Shown piece after piece: positions 31,970 through 42,079 of a DNA stretch of 64,000 bases; within the stretch, counting starts at the first letter, position 1, and every line of letters starts with the position of its first letter. A model generated the notes under the pieces. The model worked only from the letters and a program-made list of their open reading frames with translations, was not told the DNA's origin and made no database searches. Source of the stretch: Cyathus striatus (Eukaryota > Basidiomycota > Agaricomycetes > Agaricales > Nidulariaceae). The DNA is taken from the NCBI GenBank assembly GCA_025738555.1, contig JAOVFP010000009.1:2604001-2668000 (forward strand), written 5' to 3'. Made by a program: the position numbers and the translations under genes.

Positions 31970-33312
31970 TCGTATGTATTCCTGCAAACTCCTATGATAT
32001 GGGATGTACAGTAAAGACTGTAAATGGGCAATGAACTGTGGGGCTTTGCTAGGTTTGCTTAGAACTTGGCCCGTGACTGGTGTGGTACAGCAAAGGCTGT
32101 AAATAAGAGATGAACTGTGGGAGTTTCTAGAGTATACGGCTAAAGCTGTATATGGTAACAACAACTGCTAGAAACACTAGGAAAGCTTGTATGTACAGCG
32201 AAGGCTGTATATAAAGATTGGTGCTGTGGTGAAGGTCGAAACGAAGTTGAGGGCCTTGGTTGTTTCTGACTGTAGCTTGGTGGCTGCAGCGCATAAACTA
32301 ATATGTGCTGTTACTGAATAGATATGATAAAAAGTGACATTGAGATTCGATACGTTGAGTTGAGCTGCGTTACGTTGAGTTGAGTTGAGTTACTTTGATA
32401 TTACTGTGAATTTATTTATACGGTGAGTTGCGCTGCGTCGTTTACGTTAATAATAGAACTGAAGAAAAGCACAATAGATTCTGTATCTAATGTGTAAGAA
32501 TAACTACTGGGGATGGACTGGTGAGTAAGATCCTAGCTAGTGACAGGCTATTTGGTAATGGATAAAACTACTGTCTAAGGCTCAATTCCTCTCTCCTTTT
32601 ATGCTCTTTTCCTCCTACTGCTGACTAATCCTATCCAAAACCAATCCTGCATTGTCCTTCAAATTTGGTAATGGTGGATCCATTGTCTTGAGGTGGAGGC
32701 TGCGCAGAACAATGGTGTTCAAGGAGATGAGTCAGGTCTTGAACAATGGTGACAGAAATAGTATCACATTGTTCTGGTGATGAACAATGGAATTCTATTT
32801 ATAGATCCCAGCAAACAATGGGCATGAAGACAATGGGTGAATAGGAGGACATTGTTCTGCACAATGGGTGCAAAAGAACAATGGAGTCCTATTATTAGAA
32901 ACAATGGCATAACCTTGGTAAGCGAATGCATAGGCATTGTTCTGAACAATGGGTGTGAGGAACAATGGGGTTCTATTATTAGAAACAATGGCATGTCCTT
33001 GGTAATCGAATGCATAGGCATTGTTCTTGAACAATGGGTGTGAAGAACAATGGTGTCCTATTTTTAACGGTATCGATTATTGGTCACCAAGAAGTTGGGT
33101 ATTGGCTTGTGTTTTCCATATGTTTGTTTCTTGAGAAGCAGTGCCTCATGAGAATTATTTGGTAGTGTATTTGGAAAGATCCGGATGATGTGGATTCCGG
33201 ACATTGGGCCATATAGCCATATGTGTGTGTTTATGACTAATCAAGTTTCACCCACGACATCGGATGCATCTGCTCGGCACCACTTAGATTAGTAAATTTA
33301 TATAGTATTGTA

Positions 33313-33894
33313 AGGTAGGGCTCAGATAGATCCAGCACCCCTTACATAAGCAGTTTCCTTCATCAACATTGATGACTATCTGCTCAACCACAATCCACTC
33401 TAATGCATTTATTTCCTCTGGGATGCATTTGTAGTGATTGAATCTCTAAATCCCAGAAAGAAAAAATTAAATAAAGTTTATTTTGCAGGACCAGATAGGC
33501 AAAGACTTTTTATTGTAGAAAATGCATATTTATTACATTTCTGTGTGAATGACAGCATTTTATATTTTTGAGTTCTCAGATTTGGCCGTCACAAACCGTG
33601 ACATATTGTGACATGTCACTAAATTGTCACATATACACGTGACCTTGAGGAGCAGGAGATATCCTTCCACTCCTAGTGAGAGCAGCTCAGTTGGCTAGAT
33701 GTACCACAAGTGTTATAAACTACTTCTAAATGCTTTGTATGGGGAACTTGAAGGTAATTTTTGGTTCCCTGAGTAACATCTTCAATTTTTTTAACAATTT
33801 TTTTTCAGAAAATTTTTCAACCTCAGATTTGGCCAGTCTTGGCGCTTATGTAATATGATTACATAAGGGTGCTAAATCTATCTGAGCCCTACCT
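33313..33894. mobile_element. MITE with TIR AGGTAGGGCTCAGAT and TA duplication
   Basis: 582-bp element whose ends are inverse copies (AGGTAGGGCTCAGATAGAT at the left, its complement at the right), each bordered by TA. No coding capacity. Relatives of its two ends recur at 50518-51000 and 54906-55000. The interior contains GTGACATGTCAC-type palindromes and an AGCTCAGTTGGC word reminiscent of a tRNA A box. Confidence 0.7.
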
Positions 33895-33896
33895 TA

Positions 33897-34953
33897 GTAG
33901 CATAGTACGTCAGGGAGCATGATTATTACTCAGACTAAGGGTTTGACAACAACTGTAATACATTGTCACAGTGTGATTTGAGACCCTTCCTTGATGTCAC
34001 GTTCAGAGGCTGTGAAATCAAGTATTCTCAATGTCTATCAACAAATACACATTCATTACCTTTTTAATTTAATATTTGGATTGTTTCCAGTCTGTGCAAG
34101 AGGTACACAAAATATGATAAGTATTTGCCAATACAATCTTTCTAAATCTTACATTTAATCTCGGATTTGTGTTACATTTTGATATCTTTCGAGATTATGT
34201 CTACTGTTAAAGAATATATACTTATTGTATCATCCTATAACTTGGGATATATACTCTACTGTATCTACTGTACCAGCCTGAAAAGTATAAAAGATGTTGC
34301 AGAAGAGGATCTTGAGATAAATGAGGTTTTGAGCAATTTTCAAACACTGGAGATGGCTTTAAACACTTGTTATATGATAATATTGGATGCATCTGAATTA
34401 TGAGGTGCATCTGCGGATTGGCATCTGAATCCAATCTGAATCTGCAATTTTCAGATTAAATATGCGGATGGCTGGTTTTCGGCCATCCGTGTCAGTCCCT
34501 AATCTAGCTTGAAATGAATTTATTTGTTACGGAGACTCCAAATTACAGTTTACAGGGAAACCTGCCACACGTGGGAAATTAGATGACCCTTGATCATACA
34601 ATAAGCTAAGACTTCTTGGGCTGCTGACAAACCAAGATCAGCTACATGTGCTTCACCTGGACTGATCTGCCAAGTTCTTGTCCTACCAATTGAAGATTTC
34701 ACACAGAGAGAATGTGTAGGAGTGCCCAGGGGAGTATCTGTTCTATGAGACAGATACTCCAACACCGCAACCACTGATGAGTAGAATTACGGTAAACACA
34801 GGAGATATAAATACAAGGATGAATAATAAAGAGATATAGTAGATGAAAGAATAGAATATGTTGTATGTTTTATGAAAGAGAAGCTATATGGTATTAGGAA
34901 TGAAGAATTTTTTTTTTTTTGATGTGTGGATGAAAAAATGGATAAAAGTAAAG
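33897..34953. other. No gene seen
   Basis: Right end of the small TIR element (to 34502), then AT-rich DNA with a T-run at 34910 leading into the DIRS-type element. 34550-34774 is open on the minus strand and could be the 3' end of that element, but shows no domain. Confidence 0.4.
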
Positions 34954-35751
34954 TTACAAATGAGGGGGAGGGAGATGAAGAGAAGATAATAAAGCAGGGT
35001 GCTTATGAATATAGATCTGGAATGTATTGGAGTTCCAACGCCTGAGTTGTTGAATAGAGTGGGTGGGGATTCCGAGATCAGCCAGAGCTGTCACACCACC
35101 AGAATGAAGAGAGTGGCCTGAAAAGGAGTGGCCAGCATAATGATGAAGAAAAGATAAAAAAGAAGAACATGTTAGTGGAGTGCCGTCGGAACGAAGCCAA
35201 AGCAAGCGATGGAATGGAAATAGGGAGTCATGGGAGCGGAGGTACTTGGTGAAAATAAGATATGGATTAGGGCCAGAGGAAGTAAACTGGCAGATTAATA
35301 CTGTATTGCCCTTGAAAAACTTGTCAGCTTTGTGGGTTGGGAGTCTGAATTGGTAAGAGGAAGCTGAGAGGAGAGTGACTGAAAGGCGAGAGGTGAGTTT
35401 CCAGTGGTCACAAAGGGCAGTGTTGTCTGGGCAGGCAAGTTCACCAAGACATAAAAGGCCAAAGAAGGCTGAAGTGAGAACAGTGAGGCATAATAGGGTG
35501 TCATGGTGGGTAGAGGCAAGGAGTTGGGCACAAATAGAAGAAAGAGTGGAAAGAGGGAGGGGAGGTTTGCAATTGGGAGTAGTATAGAACTGATGACAAC
35601 ATGAATGTAAAGTGTTTTTCACCAGGGGGGAGTCACAGGCATCACAGACATTTGGAAAAAAAGGTTTGAGAAGGGCAACAATGCCCATGAGATAGGTGGA
35701 TAGGGTGGATGATGCCAAGAAATGGGACTGATAAACGAGGTAATGGCTCAA
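34954..35751 (-). pseudogene. Tyrosine recombinase of the DIRS-type element, catalytic Arg lost
   Basis: A 265-aa open frame with the fold pattern of phage-integrase-like recombinases. It has a core box FFGLLCLGELACPD and a C-terminal box GHSLHSGGVTALADLGIPT, followed by a helix with RRWNS and a tail FQIYIHKHP, where the nucleophile Tyr is expected. In active relatives the first box has RLGEL and the second HSxR. Here the first Arg reads Cys (TGT) and the second His (CAT), each one CpG transition away from CGT. The recombinase should be inactive even though the frame is open. It normally integrates the circular cDNA. Confidence 0.7.
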
Positions 35752-35815
35752 TGTGCTGGGGGTGCATGGCTCCAGGCAGCACAGATGGGCTGTCTGGACT
35801 GATGAAAGAGGGGGA

Positions 35816-36427
35816 TCATTTCTGAAGTGCCCTCAGCACTGAATGAGGGGGTAGGAAAGAGTCAATAATAATTGATGGATCATGAGCCACCACATAATCA
35901 AATTGTCGACACAAAAGAGTGTCAGGAACATGATTGTGTTCACCAGGGATGTGGAGAACACGAAGTTGTAGGGATTCTTTTAATAAAATGTCAACCACTG
36001 TCATAAGAAGATGGTTGATGCAAGAATTTGGAGCACGTAATGAGTTGAATAGAGCAACAGTATTACTGCTGTTGGAATAGATGATGACAGTTCATGTGGA
36101 GAGAACTTGGTCAGGAAGAAGGGATAGGGCTGAGACTACTGCAGCAACTTCATAGGGATAGATATTGTGTCCCAGAATGTCGGGGGGGAAAGTAAAAAAG
36201 TGGCCAAGGTGAAGAAAGTTGTCCCAGATTCCAATGCCTTTGAGGGATGTGTCAACAAACAGAGTAGTGTCGACAACCTCAGGATCCCAATCAATGTCTT
36301 CAAGGATTAAAAAATCCTGCTGATGATGAAGGTGATTAAGAAGCCAGTGGAGGTCTGAGCGAATAGCATTGTTGACATATACACATGAATTGGCCTCTCC
36401 CTTATCAGCTGTCTTCTGATAAATCAA
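35816..36427 (-). pseudogene. RNase H region of the DIRS-type element
   Basis: Two minus-strand frames (36427-36092 and 36004-35816) carry TTLFVDTSLKGIGIWD (first catalytic Asp), YPYEVAAVVSAL and the terminal LHIPGEHNHVPDTL...RQFD, matching the RNase H fold of reverse transcriptases. Stops between them break the frame. It lies just upstream of the recombinase, as in intact DIRS elements. Confidence 0.65.
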
Positions 36428-37450
36428 AAAGAGGCCAGGATGAAGGAGGGGGAATATATTTAGGATCCAATTAATTCACCCAGTGAGGTGTTGAAATTCT
36501 TTGAGAGGATGTTTTATTGAAGCTGGAGAGCAAAACCAAGAAATGAAAGAAATAAGTTCCTCCTGCTTCACTGAATCAAGAGAAATGGTAAGATGGTTGG
36601 CATCAACAACAAAACCAATAATAGTAAGAGAGGAACCTTAGAAGGTAGAAGAGTATGATACGGTTCATACCAGCAAACATTAGATGCACAATCAGCTCCA
36701 AATAGATCATCAGAATACTGGAAAAGGTCAGGAATAAGCTTGATAAAGGTAGTGATCCAAGTAACCAGCATAATAATACCAATCCAAATGCCAGATGATG
36801 GCTTACTCCCAAATACATTGCAGCAGTCAACATGTCATTCACGATTGGGACTTGCATTGGCTGCCATAATTGGTGCATGGGTGCCAAACAATATGTGCTT
36901 TGAACATCTGATTTGAATACAATGAGTTCTGCACTGGGGCCATACTTCCGGTGAAGTGCAAGTAGAGAATCACCCAACTGTTTGAGGGAGTCAAGTGGAC
37001 TTCAACCCTCAATTTCTTCTTGAGGAATCATAAGATTAAGAGCATGCTTTCCAGCACTATGGTTGGTAACCATGTGAAAGTTGTGAGGAGATTGTTTAGA
37101 AACAGCATGGATGGGTATAGAATACATCCCCTGTGGAAGAATTGGCCCAAATGCAAGAGAGAACTGGCAAAAGGCGACTTCTTTATCATGCTGATCATAA
37201 AGAAATGCCTCTTCTTCCAGGGATTGAGAGGGGTGAGATTTTGATTCATCCCAACAAAGATGACGTCCTCGTTGGAGAATGGCACCAGGCCAAAAACCCT
37301 CTCGAAGACCTCAACAAACAGAATCAACAAAATTGCGATTAGGATGAGATGTAAGGTAAAACTCCAGATGATCAACATTGATAGGAGTAACAATGTCGAA
37401 AAGGTCTGAGTATTTTCGTAAAACTGATAAAAGAAAAGGATCTTTTAACA
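36428..37450 (-). pseudogene. Reverse transcriptase of the DIRS-type element
   Basis: Pieces in three frames: N-terminal HPNRNFVDSV and LREGFWP (about 37340-37270), then KSDVQSTYCLAPMHQLW near 36900, and the catalytic box FQYSDDLFGAD near 36715. The change of frame between the last two shows an indel. YxDD with YSDD is preserved, but the gene cannot be translated whole. Confidence 0.65.
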
Positions 37451-37599
37451 CCTCAGGAGGAGGTGATGGAAAGGGAGGAGCTCGAAGAGAATAAGATAAA
37501 ACTGGAGATAATGAAAAAGAGGAAGAGAAAGATTGAAGATGTCAAAGATACGATGGATGTAATCCAAAAACACAATCACTTGCTAGACTCTCCAGTTTG

Positions 37600-37641
37600 A
37601 CAGGATGCCATTCCATGCCCTGGCTTGTCACACTTGAAACA
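37600..37641 (-). other. CCHC zinc knuckle at the end of Gag (DIRS-type)
   Basis: Minus-strand reading gives CFKCDKPGHGMASC, a perfect CX2CX4HX4C knuckle, preceded by a Cys/His pair (GDRCHYMHK). It is out of frame with the main gag frame ending at 37726, so an indel separates them. Confidence 0.7.
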
Positions 37642-37725
37642 TTTGTGCATATAATGGCATCGGTCTCCTTGATACCTGCATCCAGTGGGGGAATTAAATT
37701 TTCAGCAGACTTCTCGAGATTTATC

Positions 37726-39183
37726 TCATGTTCCATTTCCCTTCAGCATCAATTGCATTCGGTGGTCTCCGAAGTGGAAATGTTTTCCAACACATGAGAG
37801 GTATGAGAATTCAATCTGCCTGAAGTTGTTGAGATCACAGAGCCAGATGTCACATCGACTGGCTGCATGGATTCGACATGCTTGGTCGAATGCAATGATG
37901 CGAGGGGGATCACGAGTGTTGGCAAAGAAGCTTCGGATATATCTTCCATAGGCTGTGAGCTCTCCTTGCCTATGGGGGAAGAGTCGGAGTGTGGTGTTGG
38001 TGGTATATTGCCATGCAGTATACCATTCACCTTCTGTGGTGATTTGTTTAGCAGCTGAGGTGGAAGTCATTGACCCAGGCTTGAGATCCCCAACTTTATT
38101 GGGGGCACTAATGGCTGCTGAGATGACTGAGAGATTAACGGGATGTCCCTTGATGATGTTATCCCACTCTGACTCCGGGAAGTCATTGACTCGTGATGAT
38201 TGCATTGTCCACTGACAGACAGCATTGATGTCATTCGCATACAGTTTGATACTTTTCTGGGTCTGAATGACCTCAGGATGAGCAAGGTGCATATCCTGGA
38301 GGTCATTTTCATAGAATGGCATGTTGTTGAGGAAGATGCGCTGTCGTTTACTGGATTCATGTTCATCTGGTTCATCTTTGCTGAAGTGGGATGAATTCTC
38401 ATAAAAGGTTTGACTTGATGAACGCTCTCGATGTACCTGAGGTTGTTTGAGGATATTTTCCCTTCCTGATTCCCCTTTTGGTCCAAGGGATGTGAGTCCA
38501 TACTCGTGTGACTTAAACTCTTTCCTTTTAAACTCATCGAGCTCCTCAAGGTACGACTTAAAGGCTTTGTCAGTAGTGGATCCATCCCCAGGCTCGAAGG
38601 GGGGCAGGATATGACCGAGAGCAATGATGGCGGAGGTTCGAGTCAATTCACCACGGCAAAATCATCTGAGGACTTCGTTGAGCTTGAAGACCACGTCATG
38701 TTCAAATAGACTGCTGTTGTCTCATGAGTTGTGTTGTTCTCTCTCAGTTCTAGTCGATCCGCCAGTGGCAATGTTAGTCTCGCACTGAGAGGAAGAGAGA
38801 TCGGAATCTCGTTGAACTCTTCCTGTGTTAGATGGTTGAGTGCTTCCCGATGAGATAGTGTTGGACTGGGAGAGGATATTCTCTCCCCGAGGCAATTGAG
38901 AAGACAAGGTGGCTCCAGACGATTGATGAGTCGCAGCTCCTGATGGTGCTCGACCCCCATCCTCTGAAGCAAAGTGGGTCTCGGTGCCATGAGGTACTCG
39001 TGGTCCACTTTGCCCAGCTCATGTGGACGTGCCCCTAGTCTTCCTAGAACCTCTTGTTGACCAAACTTCTCTACCTGGCACTTCAGACACAAAAGGATAC
39101 TCAATATTCGTAGACTGAGAGTCTTGTTCAAACTGATGATCATCAGATCGTGGTCCAGCAGGTGAAAGATGACGCTTGGTCAT
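37726..39183 (-). pseudogene. Gag of the DIRS-type element
   Basis: The probable start ATG is at 39183 (MTKRHLSPAGPRSDD...), but that frame stops after about 55 codons. Further pieces in other frames (39143-38643) are Ser/Thr/Arg-rich. The main 306-aa frame (38646-37726) is polar and charged in its first half. In its second half it has the conserved capsid-like pattern (GEWYTAWQYTT, LFPHRQGELTAYGRYI, RIIAFDQACR) seen in fungal DIRS-type Gag proteins as I know them. Several indels and stops; not functional. Confidence 0.55.
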
Positions 39184-40306
39184 GAAGAAATAAAATTGAT
39201 GAGTAAAGAAGTGTAGCGAGGATGTGTCTCAAACTAGTGCGAAGAACTCAATACAATATGAGAGCTGACAGTGCGAGAAGACGAAATTAGATAGGAAAAG
39301 TGAAGAGGAGAACAATATGATGCGTACCTGACAGTGCGAGAAGAAGAGGGATGCGTAGATCAAGAATCCCTGCTGTCTTCTTTGAACTGCTGAAGCAGGA
39401 AGATCGTTGCAGATACAAGATCTTGCCTATGAGATCATGTGGAGATGACAGGAATAGAGTCAACGACACCTCTGTGGAGAGGTTGATAGCAGCTGACGTA
39501 CCTGATCCAGAATGTGCAATGTCAGCTGCCCGTGAAGTACTGGGTGACTTCACGGCCCAGGAAACGCTCCTCTTCGATTGGCCTGGTGCAAGGCAATGCC
39601 TTGAACTGCAACTAATAAGATGGTATCTCATTGGTAGGGAACTTTCTGCACATAAAATTGCGAGAATATATTGTTCAGAACTTATTAAGTACTTTCCTAA
39701 CTTCTGTTAAGCCCGATGTTTGCCCAATATTGCAAGCAACTTACTGCATCTGACACCACTAAATTTGGCATAAAAATAAAGATGATCTTTTTATACACCA
39801 CAAAAAATCGTATAAATTAAGCAAACTACATATTCCTAAAGTTACAATCCTATATTGAAGGTTCCCAAAAATTCTAAGTAAAAGGACTTCTCTATGGCCT
39901 TTGAGCTTCATGCAAATATAGGCCTGCACAAGTGAGTAGAAAACATGTATGTACCAATTGTGTTCTAAATCTACATATGTTGGGATAATATCAGCAGTTT
40001 CTATGACCTAGGATATAAATATAGTCTATTTATGTACCAAACAGTGTTTTTATTTCAGGCTATCATGGTGTTAGAGTGGAGAGGTAGCAAGATGATTCTT
40101 GGGACAGTGTGTGAAAGCTTAGCAAACTGAGGCCACATTCACATTTTCACCACTTTTAGCTGCCATATCTTTACACACTGAGCCCATTTAGAGTTAATAC
40201 TTCGCATATAGGCAGGTACAGTATATTTCTTTACATATCACTAAAAATCCGAGCTCAATTCGGTGCTATGGTTGCTTAAATCACTCAGTGGCCACTTACC
40301 ATGGGT
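39184..40306. other. No confident gene; possible 5' end of the DIRS-type element
   Basis: 39260-39345 carries two copies of CTGACAGTGCGAGAAGA about 60 bp apart. A plus-strand frame at 39351-39710 (119 aa) has no domain and may be antisense to element leader sequence. 39710-40300 is AT-rich and empty. Confidence 0.4.
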
Positions 40307-40769
40307 GGCCACTTACGTGGTCGGCTGCAGTATCTCCAGTGAAAAGTCCGTCGAGCCAAATCGAGGGAGAATTTAGGGAATCGAGCGTGGTCAAGCACAA
40401 GTCGAGTGAGGTTGAGCAAATCGAGCAGGATTGAGTCAGGTGGTGCATCGCAGCGTGGCCTGTGCTTCCGGTCTAGCCTCGTGGTTTCAACGTCTCGATC
40501 TTCGACGCGTCATCGTTTTACGTCCTTGCTATTGAATGTCGTTAGCTATCTCGTATCGATGTATCTTTTCTCTCTCTACAAACTTTGCTTGAACTTAGTA
40601 ACTCTAGGACTCTGGGGCTGTTACCGCTATCCTTTGAACGAATAGGACTTTGTTTTATTCACACTCTTGGCAATAGTGTATGCTCGGCCCCACATCCTCC
40701 CAGCCCGCATCTCGACGTGTAGCCAACAGCTCGCTCGCTCGATCAGCCTACTCTTTCACCACCACCGCC

Positions 40770-41517
40770 ATGATCAGATTCGACAACCTCCCGCCCGAAG
40801 TCATCCAAGCGATGTGAACACCAATGCACTAGATTCTCGCCCCCGCAGTGCTCCCGCTGGCACAGTCACCAGCGCCCTGTACATCGGCTCCCTCAGCGCT
40901 GTCCAAGACAAGGACCTCCTCAAAGCGCACAACGTCACGCATTTGGTGCAGGCCCTTGATGTGCCCTGGCTGCCTATCAGTGAAAAGGACGGGTTTAATT
41001 GTTATAGAATTGAGATTCATGATGCTGCTAATGTGGACCTGAAGCCGCACTTGGAGGCTGTTTGTGCGCATATTGATAGGGCTTTGAGGGGAGGGAGGAA
41101 TGTACTTGTTCATTGTCAGCAGGTGTGTCTTTTAGCGTCTTTTTGTTCTCTTTTTCTATGCATATCGACGATGTCGTTCCCCCTCTACCCCCCCTTTCTG
41201 CTCTCAATAACATCATACGTCATCTACTGCGCGTCCCTTCCGCTTTCACCGTCATCACCTTCATTCCTCTTCTTCTCCTCTCCCTCTTCTTTCTCCCGTC
41301 CTCAACCATACTAACTCCCTCCTAGGGCGTATCCCGCTCCCCAGCAATAGTAATAGCCTACCTAATCCGGAACCACGGCATGTCCTTCGAATCCGCCTAC
41401 GCGCTATGCAGACACAAGCGCGCCTGCGTAAAGCCTAATCAAGGCTTCGTCCAAGCGCTACAGGAGTGGGAAGGCATATGGAAGAGACCTGGTATTACGA
41501 CAAGGTTTACGTCGTGA
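40770..41517 (+). CDS. Dual-specificity protein phosphatase
   Basis: Exons 40770-40813, 40849-41122 and 41326-41517 give 169 residues. The first intron (35 nt, GTGAAC...CGCAG) is proposed because the frame from the well-placed ATG (CACCGCCATGA) otherwise meets TGA and TAG and needs a frameshift; it is unusually short. The second intron (203 nt, phase 0, pyrimidine-rich, CTAG end) splits the catalytic signature exactly: HCQQ before it and GVSRSP after it form HCxxGxSRS, the Cys-X5-Arg loop that binds phosphate and carries the nucleophile Cys. Upstream, LYIGSLSAVQDKDLL and the general-acid region FNCYRIEIHDAANVDL fit the family; the C-terminus KPNQGFVQALQEWE is the usual final helix. It should remove phosphate from Ser/Thr and Tyr, probably in the cytosol. 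The only host gene here that looks intact. A decayed copy lies at 6796-7400. Confidence 0.85.
41123..41325 (+). other. Intron splitting the phosphatase active-site loop
   Basis: Donor GTGTGT, acceptor CCTCCTAG, with a branch-like CTAAC 15 bases upstream of the acceptor. Very pyrimidine-rich and long compared with the other introns here (48-55 nt). The pseudogene copy at about 6952-7193 keeps the same intron. Confidence 0.85.
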
Positions 41518-42073
41518 GGAGTAAGAGGATGAAGCGGGTGTAGGGTGAGTTGATTTTTTCGTCGCTTTGTTTTTGAAATTGCATTTCTGTTCTTTGTTTT
41601 GCTACGATGGGGGTACTATTCAACTACGGAGCTCGTTCGTTTGGTGGATGTATGCGCTTTGCGACTAGCTCAAGAGCATCAGAATCGGTTTCTTTTCCCC
41701 CCCTACTCGTCTCGTGCGCTGGGTATATGCGTCCGCATACAGCCTCGAGAGGTCAGGCTAGATCCCTCTATGATGCCCCACCATCTCCTATGTTCTTTCT
41801 TCCCCACGTCACTGCGGAAGCAGGGTAAATGCGCAAGATTGTACTCCCGAGTTGACACAGTCGAGCTTAAGGGGTATATGTGCTGGGCTGAATCCGCATT
41901 CAGCTCCTAGAGGGCGATCGATGACGGCGACGAAGGGGGCGGAGCCTGAAGGGCATATTATACCGCTGCTATTCATTCATATGTCGAGTTGAAGGTGCTC
42001 TAGCGAACCAGCTGCTGCTGTTGTTCTCTTGGAACAACCTTGGTGTATGGTGTATGCTTCTTCGCACCCGACT
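41518..42073. other. Downstream of the phosphatase; no gene seen
   Basis: GC-richer than most of the window. It contains overlapping plus-strand frames of 70-100 aa that look like noise, and it is presumably the 3' UTR and flank of the phosphatase gene. Confidence 0.4.
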
Positions 42074-42079
42074 CGGAGC

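Larger units (their letters stand above)
16921..33259 (-). mobile_element. Older solo LTR, reverse orientation, split by the Ty3 element
   Basis: 16921-17009 and 31974-33259 together form an LTR of about 1375 bp in the minus direction. Its end (TTGAACGACA read on the minus strand) and its subterminal words (CAGGTG, AAAGTC, TTCCTG) align with the end of the young element's LTR. The rest keeps the same order of landmarks: ACAATG-rich block, then TATA region, then TACAGC...GCTGTA words. The flanks carry a perfect 4-bp duplication TCGG (16917-16920 and 33260-33263). It is a diverged relative of the element that later inserted into it. Confidence 0.8.
16822..34502. mobile_element. Small TIR element interrupted by the solo LTR nest
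   Basis: TTAGGGACTGACATGGATGG at 16822 has an inverse partner ending at 34502 (CCATCCGTGTCAGTCCCTAA). Both flanks also share GCATCTGC/GCAGATGC-type words. When the solo LTR (16921-33259) and the MITE (33313-33894) are subtracted, about 760 bp remain. The TA inside the termini fits a TA target site. A frame at 34167-34403 is short and unrecognised. Confidence 0.5.
34954..39183 (-). mobile_element. Dead DIRS-type (tyrosine-recombinase) retrotransposon
   Basis: Minus-strand order gag - zinc knuckle - reverse transcriptase - RNase H - tyrosine recombinase, which defines DIRS/Ngaro-type elements. All frames are interrupted. I could not define the split terminal repeats of such elements; sequences up to about 39710 and down to about 34540 may belong to it. 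No target duplication is expected for this class. Confidence 0.75.
16668..40332. mobile_element. Outermost TA-flanked TIR element (pogo/Fot-like) hosting a nest
   Basis: TACTGTAGCC...ACGTAAGTGGCC at 16668-16693 is matched in inverse orientation at 40307-40332 with two mismatches in 26 bp. The TA at each outer edge fits the target duplication of Tc1/mariner-pogo-Fot elements. The interval is filled by later insertions (Ty3, solo LTR, DIRS, small TIR elements). Its own remaining sequence is probably limited to short stretches near the ends (16694-16821 and roughly 39710-40306), with no transposase visible. The long separation makes chance pairing of two separate copies an alternative. Confidence 0.45.

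Noticed and set aside
33660..33710. tRNA A-box-like AGCTCAGTTGGC within the MITE
   Set aside because: No B box at the right distance and the word lies inside a repeated non-coding element.
37952..39710. Plus-strand ORFs opposite the DIRS-type gag (37955-38215, 39351-39710)
   Set aside because: Antisense shadows of the minus-strand gag, or leader DNA; no domain or start context.
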